Positions 50,617 to 59,717 of a stretch of 64,000 nucleotides of DNA are shown here, in pieces (position 1 is the stretch's first letter; each line of letters opens with the position of its first letter). Under the pieces are notes generated by a model that was not told the DNA's origin, did not search any database, and was given only the letters and a program-made list of their open reading frames with translations. The stretch comes from Terriglobia bacterium (GTDB taxonomy: Bacteria; Acidobacteriota; Terriglobia; Terriglobales; Acidobacteriaceae). The position numbers and the translations under genes were made by a program. The stretch lies in NCBI GenBank assembly GCA_020073465.1, contig JAIQFC010000006.1, positions 62,001 through 126,000 on the forward strand. Reading direction: 5' to 3'.

Positions 50617-50666
50617 AAAAATGCATCCGCCGGACGCGACAACTTTCGTCGCACCGGCGAATGCAT
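50617..50666 (-). terminator. Intrinsic terminator after the large TonB receptor gene
   Basis: A three-tier stem: ATGCAT (50621-50626) with ATGCAT (50661-50666), GCCGG (50629-50633) with CCGGC (50654-50658), and GCGAC (50636-50640) with GTCGC (50648-50652), small internal loops between them and a 7-base loop. On the minus strand it is followed by TTTT. It separates the receptor gene from the S9 peptidase gene. Confidence 0.75.
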
Positions 50667-50688
50667 CCCTGGTTAATAGCCGCGTGCT

Positions 50689-53600
50689 TCAGAACTCGAT
50701 ATTCCCTCTCAGTTCGATTACGCGCGAAGTGTTAAGGGTGCCGTTGCTGATCCCAAATCCCCCGCTTTGAATGGCATTAAAGCCAAAATTCGCGCCTCCA
50801 TTCGTCGCACCTGGCCCAAACGTCGGGTGATTAAAGGCATTCAGCATCTCAGCTTGCAGGCTGAAACGAAACCTCTCAGTGATTGGGAAGTGCTTAGTGA
50901 TCGAGAGGTCGTTGTACGTGTTATGCGGTCCATGGAGCCATATTCGTTGGCCGATGGTACCGGGGGTCGTATTCTGCGTGATAAACGCCGGGTTAGCGCC
51001 ACCGCCCGTCGGGGTGAGCAGGTACTTGGGATTAATGAACGCAACGTTAGTGGTTCCGGGGATGCGGTAAGTACCGACAGAGCTCTGCAGTTGCGATTCC
51101 GTTACCCCATTCAACACGACGCCGCCATCGCCATAATCGTTAAAGGTATTACTTCCACCAAACAACAGGAATGGGGCTCCGGTCTGGAAAGTAAAGATTG
51201 TTCCCACTGTCCAGCCACCGACCACGCGATCAAGCACGCCGCCACGGTTCGCAAATTGCTTACCTCTGCCAAAAGGCAGATCGTAGGTGCCGTTGATATG
51301 CACTACGTGCCGAAGGTCGTAAACGGTCGGCCCGTAGCTTAAGTGCATGTCGCGGAGGGTGAACGTGGCGGCTTGACCTTGCCAGTTGTTTTGGGAAGCC
51401 GTCCCAAGCGTATGGCTCCAAGTGTAGTTAGCGTTAAATTGCAGCCCGTGCCATGTGCGCTGGCGGAAGTCAACCTGCAAAGCATTGTAGTTCGAGTAGC
51501 CCTCAGCAACCGCGTAGGTTGCGCCAAAGGGCTGCCCGTATGGATTGGCGGTGAAGTAGTTGATCGGATATCCCGCCCCGGCGCCGCTAAATCCCAAATT
51601 GTTGGCGCAGGGGCCGAACGACGCACCGACCAGATTGCAGAAATAAGGTGCAGCCCCACCGACACCGGACAAGGTGGCAGCCATTGCTCCGGCCGCCCCC
51701 GTCTGCAAATCGGTAATGAAATTGGTGGCGGCGTAGTCGGATAGAGGTACCCCTGGACCTCCGGAACCTTCCCCAGCAAACGCGTCTTCGAAAATCTGCG
51801 CCGTCTGTTGCCCCGCAAAGCCGTTGTTTGCGAACGAGGTTATCCCATTCGCCTGATTGATTGCCAGGTTCTGCTGCGCAGTTTTGAATTGGCCGAGGAA
51901 GCCGTTCTCAAAGATGTTGACCTCATTCGGGTTTATCGTCACCCACTGGCGCAGGCTTCTGCTCCCGACGTAGCGCAGTTCGAGTGCCCGGCTTTCCCCC
52001 AGTTGCCGCTGAATACCAAGATTCCACGACTCCGTGTAGGGCTGCTGAATCTTGGAGTCTATGCCATTCAACGGACCAAAAAAGCCAGGGCCACCCAGGA
52101 ACGTGAAATCCGCGGCCGGCTCGGTTTTGAGGTAAGTCTTCGGCGCAAGTCCGTAAGGTATCCCAAATTGTTGAGTAGGATCAGAGGCGCTAGCATTGAA
52201 ATCGTCAATCGACAAGCTTCCGGGTAGGAAGGTACCCGGCGCCCCAGTTGAGTTGGCGTTGAGGAAGAATTGCTGATAGTAGTAAGCAGCGTAATCCGTA
52301 GCCTGGTTCCAGACGTATTGCTGAGGCTCAGTAAATTTTCTCAGCGAGAAGCCAGCGCGAATCACCGTCTTGTCTCCACCCAGCATCCTCCCGATGGAGC
52401 TACTGCTCGAAGGATTCCATGCAATGCCAATTGCAGGCTGCGGAGCCCCGTTCCAGTTATTGTAGGGTTGGCTGATCTGAGCCAGCGTTGGATTCAGATC
52501 TCCCTTCAAAGAACCGGGATTGAAAAGGTTGCCAACCCCGGAAGGACCAAAAATAGCGGCCGTACTTGCCGAGTGGTATAGGTTCGAAAGATCTTTGTCA
52601 GCTGCGGTGAAATCCAGGCGCAGCCCGTAATTGATCGTCAAGTTTGTCCTGATGCGATAGGAGTCCTGGAAGAACAGGCCCCAAGCCTTCGACAACTCGT
52701 CAAGGTTGTACCTTCCAATCGCGTGCTCATAGTCATTCAATTTCGGGCTGAACGCATAACTTCCGCCTACGCTGGATATCCGGCCCACCAGAATCGAATA
52801 TAGCTGCTGGGCAGCCGCCTGCTGGTTGACATCTGCGCCCGGAAGCGTGCCACCGGCGGTGAAAGCGCCCTGGGCCGGATCTCCGTTTGCGAGGCCGAAG
52901 GCAACGCCAGCATACCCCAGCATGGGGTTGTAATAATGGTTCTGCTCCCGCCACCACGAGAAACCATAGTTCACAGTGTGCGCGCCGTGCTGCCAGGTCA
53001 TGGTGTCGGAAGCATTAAACGTCGGGTAGTAAGTTTGGATACCTGTAGTAAAGATTGTTCCCGACATCTGGGTGTTTTGTGGTCCCGGTACACCCGTGTA
53101 ATTCCAGCCCAATTGCGGAGCATTCACGCTGAGAGGCTGAGCATCGTAAGCGTATCCCTCGTTGTGGTAGAGGAAGCCGCCGCGAAACTCGTTCACCATA
53201 GTCGGCGAAAGAGTCCAATCGAAGCCGAACCCCGTCGTATAGAACTTGAACTCATTGCCCGCTCCAGTCTTGCTCCAAGCCGATCCAGGAAAGTCCGGGG
53301 CGTTCGCGCCTGGCTGTTTGATTTTCGTCATATTCCATGCCAGGTTGAAACGCAATTTCTGCGAGGCATTGTAGTCCACACGGACGGCCGGAAAGTATCG
53401 AGTCTCGGCATTGGCCACTTGCCAATTCAGGTTCTGGAGATTGGGATCACCCAAGGCATTCGGTGTCACGTGTCCTAAAGCTGCCCCTGCATTGGCCGCC
53501 GCCAATATGGAAGCCGTGTTGGAGCTTATTACGGTGGGAAGATTTGCGCCTGGGTTTGCCGTGTTGTAGTTCTGAGCCAGCGTGAAAAGGTTCACAGTTT

Positions 53601-54633
53601 GGTTGTTATATGTGAAGTTCCCCGCCTGCGCATCCGGAGTGAAGACGTAATTCAAGGCGGTGTAGGAGCCCGGCTGTTTGCTCTCGGCGAAGGTGCCAAA
53701 AAAGAATAACTTGTCCTTTATGATCGGCCCGCCGACGCTCGCTCCAAACTCGTTCAGGATGAGAGGATTCTTGCGCGCCGGATTCGCCGGGTCCAACGAG
53801 GTGATGGCGTCATTCACCCAACTGTTGGCGTTCAGCCCGGAGTTTCTGAAGTCCTCGTAAAGGCGGCCGTGAAATGCGTTGCTGCCGCGCCGAGTGACGA
53901 AATTCAGCTGCATGTTGGCCTGGCCAAAGCCCTGGTCCAAATTGAGCTGTTGGGTTTGCACCGTCATCTCTTGCATGCTCTCAAGCCGCGGCTGCACATC
54001 GGGCGCGTCATTCCCGCCGAACTTCATTCGGCTGGTGCTGCTGATAACCCCGTCAATGTTATTTCCCTGAGCAACCGACGGAAGGCCATCGTAGGTTCCC
54101 GACCCGTTCACCCCCCCATATCCCGGGACCAACCGCGAAAGTGCGGTCAAATCACGGCCTTGAATTGGAAGGTCTTCAATCTGCTTCAGGTCGATAGTCG
54201 TACCAATCGCGTTGGTCGTGGTTTCAACCAGCGGGGCCGTTCCACCGGTAACCTCCACGGTCTCGGTAATGGCACCAACCTTGAGCGCAGCAGAAATGTC
54301 GGTCGTCTGCGCCGCTTGCACTACCACGTCGGTGAACACTTGAGTCTTGAAACCGGTCTTCGATACCGTTAGCGTGTACTTTCCGAGGGACAGGTTGACG
54401 AAGGTGTACGTGCCATTGTCCTGGGTCTCGGTCTTGCGCAAGTCGTTTGTAGCCAGGTCGCGAAGCTCCAGCTGCGCGCCTTGTACTACGCCTCCGCTGG
54501 AGTCCAGAATCGTCACCGACACGTTTCCGGTGGAGCCGTGTTGCGCCCAGGCGACAGGAATGTCTAGCGCAGAGAGAACCAGAAGGGTTGCTAGCACACT
54601 GCCGAGCACACTCAGAGAAGACCTGCGAGACAT
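50689..54633 (-). CDS. TonB-dependent receptor, Oar-like, large
   Basis: A 1314-residue outer-membrane protein. ATG 54633 has AAGGAGG six bases upstream and opens a signal peptide (MSRRSSLSVLG to VAWAQH). A carboxypeptidase-regulatory domain (VSVTILDSSGGVVQGAQLEL), plug segments (IEDLPIQGRDLTALSRLVPG; NIDGVISSTSRMKFGG) and a very long barrel follow, ending RVIELRGNIEF with a terminal Phe as expected for outer-membrane barrels. It lacks an obvious TonB box. The setting among glycosidases and peptidases suggests a glycan or glycopeptide ligand. A second, shorter relative lies at 3474-6419. Confidence 0.9.
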   Translation of the reverse strand: MSRRSSLSVLGSVLATLLVLSALDIPVAWAQHGSTGNVSVTILDSSGGVVQGAQLELRDLATNDLRKTETQDNGTYTFVNLSLGKYTLTVSKTGFKTQVFTDVVVQAAQTTDISAALKVGAITETVEVTGGTAPLVETTTNAIGTTIDLKQIEDLPIQGRDLTALSRLVPGYGGVNGSGTYDGLPSVAQGNNIDGVISSTSRMKFGGNDAPDVQPRLESMQEMTVQTQQLNLDQGFGQANMQLNFVTRRGSNAFHGRLYEDFRNSGLNANSWVNDAITSLDPANPARKNPLILNEFGASVGGPIIKDKLFFFGTFAESKQPGSYTALNYVFTPDAQAGNFTYNNQTVNLFTLAQNYNTANPGANLPTVISSNTASILAAANAGAALGHVTPNALGDPNLQNLNWQVANAETRYFPAVRVDYNASQKLRFNLAWNMTKIKQPGANAPDFPGSAWSKTGAGNEFKFYTTGFGFDWTLSPTMVNEFRGGFLYHNEGYAYDAQPLSVNAPQLGWNYTGVPGPQNTQMSGTIFTTGIQTYYPTFNASDTMTWQHGAHTVNYGFSWWREQNHYYNPMLGYAGVAFGLANGDPAQGAFTAGGTLPGADVNQQAAAQQLYSILVGRISSVGGSYAFSPKLNDYEHAIGRYNLDELSKAWGLFFQDSYRIRTNLTINYGLRLDFTAADKDLSNLYHSASTAAIFGPSGVGNLFNPGSLKGDLNPTLAQISQPYNNWNGAPQPAIGIAWNPSSSSSIGRMLGGDKTVIRAGFSLRKFTEPQQYVWNQATDYAAYYYQQFFLNANSTGAPGTFLPGSLSIDDFNASASDPTQQFGIPYGLAPKTYLKTEPAADFTFLGGPGFFGPLNGIDSKIQQPYTESWNLGIQRQLGESRALELRYVGSRSLRQWVTINPNEVNIFENGFLGQFKTAQQNLAINQANGITSFANNGFAGQQTAQIFEDAFAGEGSGGPGVPLSDYAATNFITDLQTGAAGAMAATLSGVGGAAPYFCNLVGASFGPCANNLGFSGAGAGYPINYFTANPYGQPFGATYAVAEGYSNYNALQVDFRQRTWHGLQFNANYTWSHTLGTASQNNWQGQAATFTLRDMHLSYGPTVYDLRHVVHINGTYDLPFGRGKQFANRGGVLDRVVGGWTVGTIFTFQTGAPFLLFGGSNTFNDYGDGGVVLNGVTESQLQSSVGTYRIPGTTNVAFINPKYLLTPTGGGANPAFITQNTTPGTIGQRIWLHGPHNTYNDLSITKHFPITERFRFSLQAEMLNAFNHPTFGPGATNGGANFGFNAIQSGGFGISNGTLNTSRVIELRGNIEF

Positions 54634-54781
54634 AATGTCCTCCTTCAGACGGACCAGGGTTTTCACCCGTCGATTCCTCGACTCGGGGCCTACACCTGTT
54701 TCCAACGGGGGCCGCTGCGTGCACTCGCAATTGGGGGAGGGCAGGCGAGCACTGGCAAACGTTTACCCGTTGGTGGGATTT

Positions 54782-54809
54782 TGTATACTTTATTCGCTAC
54801 CGTTGTCAA
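54782..54809 (-). promoter_or_regulatory. Promoter of the large TonB receptor gene
   Basis: TTGACA (54809-54804), 16-bp spacer, TATACA (54787-54782) on the minus strand, predicting a start near 54775 and a 5' leader of about 140 nt. The -10 lies within TTGTATACTT, which shares the TGTATAC core with the palindrome before the GH127 gene at 62749-62762. Confidence 0.6.
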
Positions 54810-54944
54810 CCAGAATTCTCGCTCTGTGGCGGGAGCGGCTCTCTTCGTCCTGCTGCCGGGGACGCCAGAACTGGACTCGCACCCTGTCTTTTCAGGGATT
54901 TGCTCACGCATGGTAGAAGAAAATGGTCTGGTAAGGGACCTCTG

Positions 54945-56669
54945 TTGACACTCTCTAGACGAGACTGGCTGAAGCACATGGGATCAATGGGTTTGGCGCT
55001 GGCAGCGGCGCCATACGGCCGTTCCCTCTCAGGAAGGCCCAATCCCGTCACTCTTGTTGATGTGGCACGATCTGCGGGCATCACTTTCCGGCACGACAAT
55101 GCCGCATCCCCGGAAAAATACCTGATTGAGACGATGGGTTCCGGCTGCGCCTGGATTGACTACGACCAGAACGGTCTGTTCGACCTGTATCTGGTAAACG
55201 GCGCTGCAACCCGTGTGTACAGCCCGAAGCAGTCCCTGCGGAGCGCGCTCTACCGCAACAATGGAGACGGCACGTTCACCGATGTCACGGCCAAAGCTGG
55301 GGTCGGGGCCGAGGGATTGTTTGGCATGGGCGTCGCGGTGGGCGATTTCGACAACGATGGCTACCCTGACCTTCTCGTTCTTGGCTACGGCCGGTGCATT
55401 CTGTATCACAACAATGGCGATGGCACTTTCACTGACGTAACCGCGCGCGCGGGTGTGGAGAATCCAGGGAGGTGGGCCTCGAGCGCCGCCTGGTTCGATT
55501 ACGACAACGATGGCCGGCTGGATCTGGTAATTGCCAACTACGTCGACTGGTCTCCGGAGCGCAACTTCTACTGTGGCGATCGCGGTCCCGGGATGCGCAG
55601 CTATTGCCATCCCGACGATTTTCACGGGCAGCCGCCGACCCTCTATCACAACAATGGCGACGGCACGTTCACGGATGTGAGCAAGTCTTCCGGCGTTGGC
55701 CTGAAAGGCGGCAATGGCCTCGGCGTTGTCACCTTCGACTACGACAACGATGGCTGGCAGGACATTTTCATCGCCAATGACCACATGCCTAATTTCCTGC
55801 TCCACAACAATCGTGACGGAACCTTCCGTGAGGTCGGCTACTTGGCGGGGGTCGCGGTGAGCGCGGATGGCCAGTTCGAGGCAGGCATGGGTTGCGATGC
55901 AGGCGATACTACCGGCAGAGGGCGAATGGATCTCATCGTCACGCACCTGGACATGCAGCTCGCGCGCCTCTATCAGAATCTGGGAGACCAGACCTTTGAC
56001 GACGCTACATTTCGCTCCAAGCTCTCCTACGCGACATACCACCGGAGCGGGTTCGGCACTCGCTTCATGGACTACGACAATGACGGAATGCTTGACTTGT
56101 TCATGGCGAACGGACACGTGCTCGACAACATCCAGCGCTACCATGCCGATACCCAGTACGCCGAACCCAAGCTCATGTTTCGTAACACGGGACACGGAGT
56201 ATTCGAAAACGTGAGCGACTCGCTTGGTCCAGACTTTCAACTTCCGCGAGTGAGCCGTGGTGCAGCCGTCGGGGACTTCGACAACGATGGAGATCTCGAC
56301 ATTCTCGTTAATAACAGCGGTCAGACTCCGCAACTGCTGCGCAACGACGGTGGGAATACGAACCGCTGGCTGGAGATTCTGTTGATTGGGACCAAATCAA
56401 ATCGCGATGGCGTAGGAGCGCGTCTCAAACTCGTTGCGGGAGATCTGACCCTCTACGATCAGCGAAAGGGTGGCATGAGCTATCAGTCGGCCCAGGATCC
56501 GCGGCTTCATTTTGGATTGGGGTGCCGCTCAAGGGTCGATACAGTTGAGGTCGTGTGGCCCAGCAGGACGGTTACAAAGCTGACCAATCTGAAGAGCAAC
56601 CAGATCGTCGCGGTAAAGGAAGGTGTGGGTCTCGTGGAGCGCCCGTTTCCACAAGTTGTCGCTGAATAG
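54945..56669 (+). CDS. CRTAC1-like FG-GAP/ASPIC-UnbV exported protein
   Basis: A 574-residue secreted protein. The TTG at 54945 is chosen (AAGGGA six to seven bases upstream), giving LTLSRRDWLKHMGSMGLALA, a twin-arginine signal; the frame is open back to a TTG at 54900. Residues about 50-480 hold seven or eight FG-GAP/VCBS repeats with calcium-type loops ([56 protein letters not shown]), forming a beta-propeller. The last 70 residues are an ASPIC/UnbV domain (GVGARLKLVAGDLTLY, VDTVEVVWPS). It is a paralogue of 57954-59690. Role unknown; probably surface binding. Confidence 0.85.
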   Translation: MTLSRRDWLKHMGSMGLALAAAPYGRSLSGRPNPVTLVDVARSAGITFRHDNAASPEKYLIETMGSGCAWIDYDQNGLFDLYLVNGAATRVYSPKQSLRSALYRNNGDGTFTDVTAKAGVGAEGLFGMGVAVGDFDNDGYPDLLVLGYGRCILYHNNGDGTFTDVTARAGVENPGRWASSAAWFDYDNDGRLDLVIANYVDWSPERNFYCGDRGPGMRSYCHPDDFHGQPPTLYHNNGDGTFTDVSKSSGVGLKGGNGLGVVTFDYDNDGWQDIFIANDHMPNFLLHNNRDGTFREVGYLAGVAVSADGQFEAGMGCDAGDTTGRGRMDLIVTHLDMQLARLYQNLGDQTFDDATFRSKLSYATYHRSGFGTRFMDYDNDGMLDLFMANGHVLDNIQRYHADTQYAEPKLMFRNTGHGVFENVSDSLGPDFQLPRVSRGAAVGDFDNDGDLDILVNNSGQTPQLLRNDGGNTNRWLEILLIGTKSNRDGVGARLKLVAGDLTLYDQRKGGMSYQSAQDPRLHFGLGCRSRVDTVEVVWPSRTVTKLTNLKSNQIVAVKEGVGLVERPFPQVVAE

Positions 56670-56717
56670 CGACTCACCACCGCATTGATAGTAAGTATCC
56701 ATCTGAACTCAATGGAG

Positions 56718-57914
56718 CTAGTGTGACGGCTCGTCGTCCGCCACCCGCCCTCCGTAACTTACTTTACGATCGCCTGGAGCCGAACTGATGCGGTCGGCCT
56801 GCGCTTGATTCAGTTGGGTGAGGACCTCGAGTGCCTCCTGGGCGCGCCGCAAGTCTCCGCGCCGCTGATAAGCCTTTGCCAGACTCGCATAGACAGCCGG
56901 CGTGCTGGGATCGATCTGCTGGGCTCGCTGCAGTTGCGCAATCGCATCGTCGAGGTGCCCCTCGACAAGGTAAAGCTCGCCCAGACAAAGGCGCGAACTC
57001 GCATCATTGGGCTGTTTCGCGACCGACTTCCGTAAAACCGCCTCCGCCTCCGCGAACTCAGGTTGTCCGGGGCTGGCCCCAGAGCGAATCAGAGCCTCGC
57101 CGAGAATCGTCAGGAGCACGGGATTGTCAAAGCTCTTCCCCACGCCTTCACGGGCAACTCGGATCGCTTCGGCTATGTTTCCGTCCAGCAGCGCCTCGTG
57201 CGCGGAAGCCAGATAACTGATCTCGCTGCCCGGCGCGACCTTGCTGACCAGTTCGAAATCGGCCTTGGCATGGTCAAAGTCATCCAGCCGTGAGAGAAAC
57301 ACTCCTCGTTCGTAGTGCAATCGTGGAGATTGCGACAGGTTACGCAGCCCAAGGTCCGCGACTTTGAGCCCGAGGGCGTAATCGTGATGGTCCGTGCAAG
57401 CGTCTGCCACGAGCAAATACAGCTTCTCGTTCTGCGGCGTAAGCACAGCTGCTTTCTGGAGCGCGGTCAGCGCTTCCTGTGGCTGACCGTTTCCGATGTA
57501 GGCCTGAGCCAGCAGATTCTCCACATCGGCGGCGTGCGCTCCATTGAGCAGACCTTTCAAGAGATCAATCGCCCGCTCGAACTGGTTGGTTCCGACATAG
57601 CAGAGGGCCAGGTTGAAAGCTGCTGCGTATTCGTTGGAGACGCGTCCGTGCGCCACCAGCAAATGCGGGATCGCTTCCTTGAAGAGTCCGCGACGAGTAA
57701 GGTCGGTACCATTCCGAAGTTCCTGTTCGGCTTGCTGCTGTATCTCCAGAGCCGGTTCGCCTTCAGCCCTGTCATTTGTCTGAGCTTGATTGGCTGGCGC
57801 CTGCAGCCTTCCGGAAGGAGCCTGAGCATTACTCAGTTCGCTCACGGACAGCACGAACACGATCGTGGCCGTGATGATTAGACCGCGCTTCGAAGCAACG
57901 TTTTGCGACTTCAC
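56718..57914 (-). CDS. Exported TPR-repeat protein
   Basis: A 398-residue protein with an N-terminal signal or anchor (GLIITATIVFVLSVSELSNAQA) and about nine tetratricopeptide units, e.g. EAIPHLLVAHGRVSNEYAAAFNLAL, QEALTALQKAAVLTPQNEKLY and DDAIAQLQRAQQIDPSTPAVY (each shortened from 34-residue repeats). TPR arrays bind partner proteins. It is the last of four same-strand genes: TPR protein, S9 peptidase, CRTAC1 protein, TPR protein. It follows the CRTAC1 gene by 39 bases, so the propeller and TPR proteins are probable partners. Confidence 0.85.
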   Translation of the reverse strand: MKSQNVASKRGLIITATIVFVLSVSELSNAQAPSGRLQAPANQAQTNDRAEGEPALEIQQQAEQELRNGTDLTRRGLFKEAIPHLLVAHGRVSNEYAAAFNLALCYVGTNQFERAIDLLKGLLNGAHAADVENLLAQAYIGNGQPQEALTALQKAAVLTPQNEKLYLLVADACTDHHDYALGLKVADLGLRNLSQSPRLHYERGVFLSRLDDFDHAKADFELVSKVAPGSEISYLASAHEALLDGNIAEAIRVAREGVGKSFDNPVLLTILGEALIRSGASPGQPEFAEAEAVLRKSVAKQPNDASSRLCLGELYLVEGHLDDAIAQLQRAQQIDPSTPAVYASLAKAYQRRGDLRRAQEALEVLTQLNQAQADRISSAPGDRKVSYGGRVADDEPSH

Positions 57915-57953
57915 CGGCTTTGTTCCAGAGTGAATGAAGCAGACTTCCTATTC

Positions 57954-59690
57954 CTACTTCACCTTGCCTTGACCTTCGACAATCGTGACGTAGCGATCGA
58001 TCGGAACATCGGTAAACCTTTCCACTTTGCCACCGGGCTGTGGCCAACGGACTTCCAGCCAGTCAATCTTTGTTCGCTTCTCGATTCCCAGAACCATGCG
58101 AGGATCATGTGACGAAAGATAGCTTCCGCCGCCGATCTTGACCTGATGCCGCTTCAGATCTCCCGCCTGATAGGTGATCTCCGCGCCGATTGCATCAATG
58201 TTGGCTTTTGTCCCGACCAGCCGGACGCCGAGCCAGTGATTCTGACGGCCGGCATTGTTTCGCAATAGCACCGGAGTCCCGTTGTTTTGGGTGACCAGCA
58301 CGTCCACCGAGCCATCGTTGTCGAAATCGCCCAGGGCCAGGCCTCGACCAGACAGTCGCTTGGAAAAAATGGGACCGCTCAGCTGGCTCACATTCTCGAA
58401 GCCCTTCCCGGTATTACGAAACAGCAGCATGGGCTCAAGAAATGTTACACCCTCGATGCGCTTGTCCACCGTGTCGTCGGGATGGCCGTTACACAAAAGC
58501 AAGTCTACGTTCCCATCGTTGTCGTAGTCGAAGAACTTCAATCCCCAGCCGCTCATCAGACGGGTCGCAGCGCCAATCCCGGCCGGAGCGGAGGCATCGC
58601 TGAAAGCCTCGTTCTTGTCGTTGTGATACAGCGAGTACATTTCGTGATCGACGTTGGCTTCGAATAAGTCGATCCATCCGTCCTGATCATAGTCGGCAGC
58701 ATCCGCTCCCATGCCCGAGCGCGGTTTGCCAAACGCATTCACTCCGACTCCGGCCAGCAGTCCAATTTCTTCAAACTTCCCCTTGCCCCGATTGGCGAAT
58801 AAGAAATTGGGAACCGTGTCATTGGTCACGTAGAGATCGATGAGGCCGTCGTTGTTGATGTCGGCAGCCACTACGCCCCAGGCCTTCGCGAGAGACTGCG
58901 CAATACCCGACTGCTTGCTGACATCAGAAAAGGTCCCATCGCCATTGTTGTGAAAGAGCCAGCACGGCATCGGATCGTAGATGCTCGGAATGCAGTAATG
59001 CCGCTCGCCGGTCAGCAGATCACCACAAAACTTCAGCTTGTCCTTGCTGTAGTCGACGAAGCGGCACACAAACAAGTCCAGCCGCCCGTCGTTGTCATAG
59101 TCGAACCAAACCGAGCTCGTGGCCCATCCCGGGGCAGCAACGCCGGCCTTCGATGTCACGTCGGTAAATGTGCCGTCTCCGTTGTTGTGGTACAGAATGC
59201 TGCGTGGATACTGCGTCACATAGAGATCGGGAAAGCCGTCGCCATCATAGTCTCCAACCGCCACTCCCATTCCGTAAGCAGTTCCCGCGACGCCGGACTT
59301 CGATGTCACATCTGTAAAGGTCCCATCACGATTGTTGCGGTAGAGCGCGTTGCGCAAAGGCTGCTTCGGCTCGTAGAAATCGCAGCGTCCACTGTTCACC
59401 AGGTAGATGTCCATCCAGCCGTCGTTGTCGTAGTCGACGAACGCGCAACCGGCGCCAACTGTCTCAGGCAGATGCGCCATGGGAGACCGGCCGTTCACGT
59501 GTACCCAGGAGATGCCACTGGCGGAGGCAGAGATCTCTTGAAAAGCTGGCACCGCCCTCTCAGCCGCCAAAGCCCACGATTTCAGCATGCCCGGACCAAT
59601 CAGCGAGCCAGCGGCTCCGGCCCCAGCCAGCATCTGAAGGAAGCGCCTTCGCGAAATGAAATTCCAGAAATCCCGGTGGCTCTTAAACAT
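57954..59690 (-). CDS. CRTAC1-like FG-GAP/ASPIC-UnbV exported protein (paralogue)
   Basis: A 578-residue paralogue of the protein at 54945. A twin-arginine signal ([20 protein letters not shown], about residues 13-32) is followed by FG-GAP repeats with calcium-type loops ([98 protein letters not shown]) and a C-terminal ASPIC/UnbV domain ([31 protein letters not shown]). It lies between an S9 peptidase gene (27 bases upstream) and a TPR gene (39 bases downstream). Function unknown. Confidence 0.88.
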   Translation of the reverse strand: MFKSHRDFWNFISRRRFLQMLAGAGAAGSLIGPGMLKSWALAAERAVPAFQEISASASGISWVHVNGRSPMAHLPETVGAGCAFVDYDNDGWMDIYLVNSGRCDFYEPKQPLRNALYRNNRDGTFTDVTSKSGVAGTAYGMGVAVGDYDGDGFPDLYVTQYPRSILYHNNGDGTFTDVTSKAGVAAPGWATSSVWFDYDNDGRLDLFVCRFVDYSKDKLKFCGDLLTGERHYCIPSIYDPMPCWLFHNNGDGTFSDVSKQSGIAQSLAKAWGVVAADINNDGLIDLYVTNDTVPNFLFANRGKGKFEEIGLLAGVGVNAFGKPRSGMGADAADYDQDGWIDLFEANVDHEMYSLYHNDKNEAFSDASAPAGIGAATRLMSGWGLKFFDYDNDGNVDLLLCNGHPDDTVDKRIEGVTFLEPMLLFRNTGKGFENVSQLSGPIFSKRLSGRGLALGDFDNDGSVDVLVTQNNGTPVLLRNNAGRQNHWLGVRLVGTKANIDAIGAEITYQAGDLKRHQVKIGGGSYLSSHDPRMVLGIEKRTKIDWLEVRWPQPGGKVERFTDVPIDRYVTIVEGQGKVK

Positions 59691-59717
59691 CCCGCGAACT
59701 CATTTGCATGGAAATAA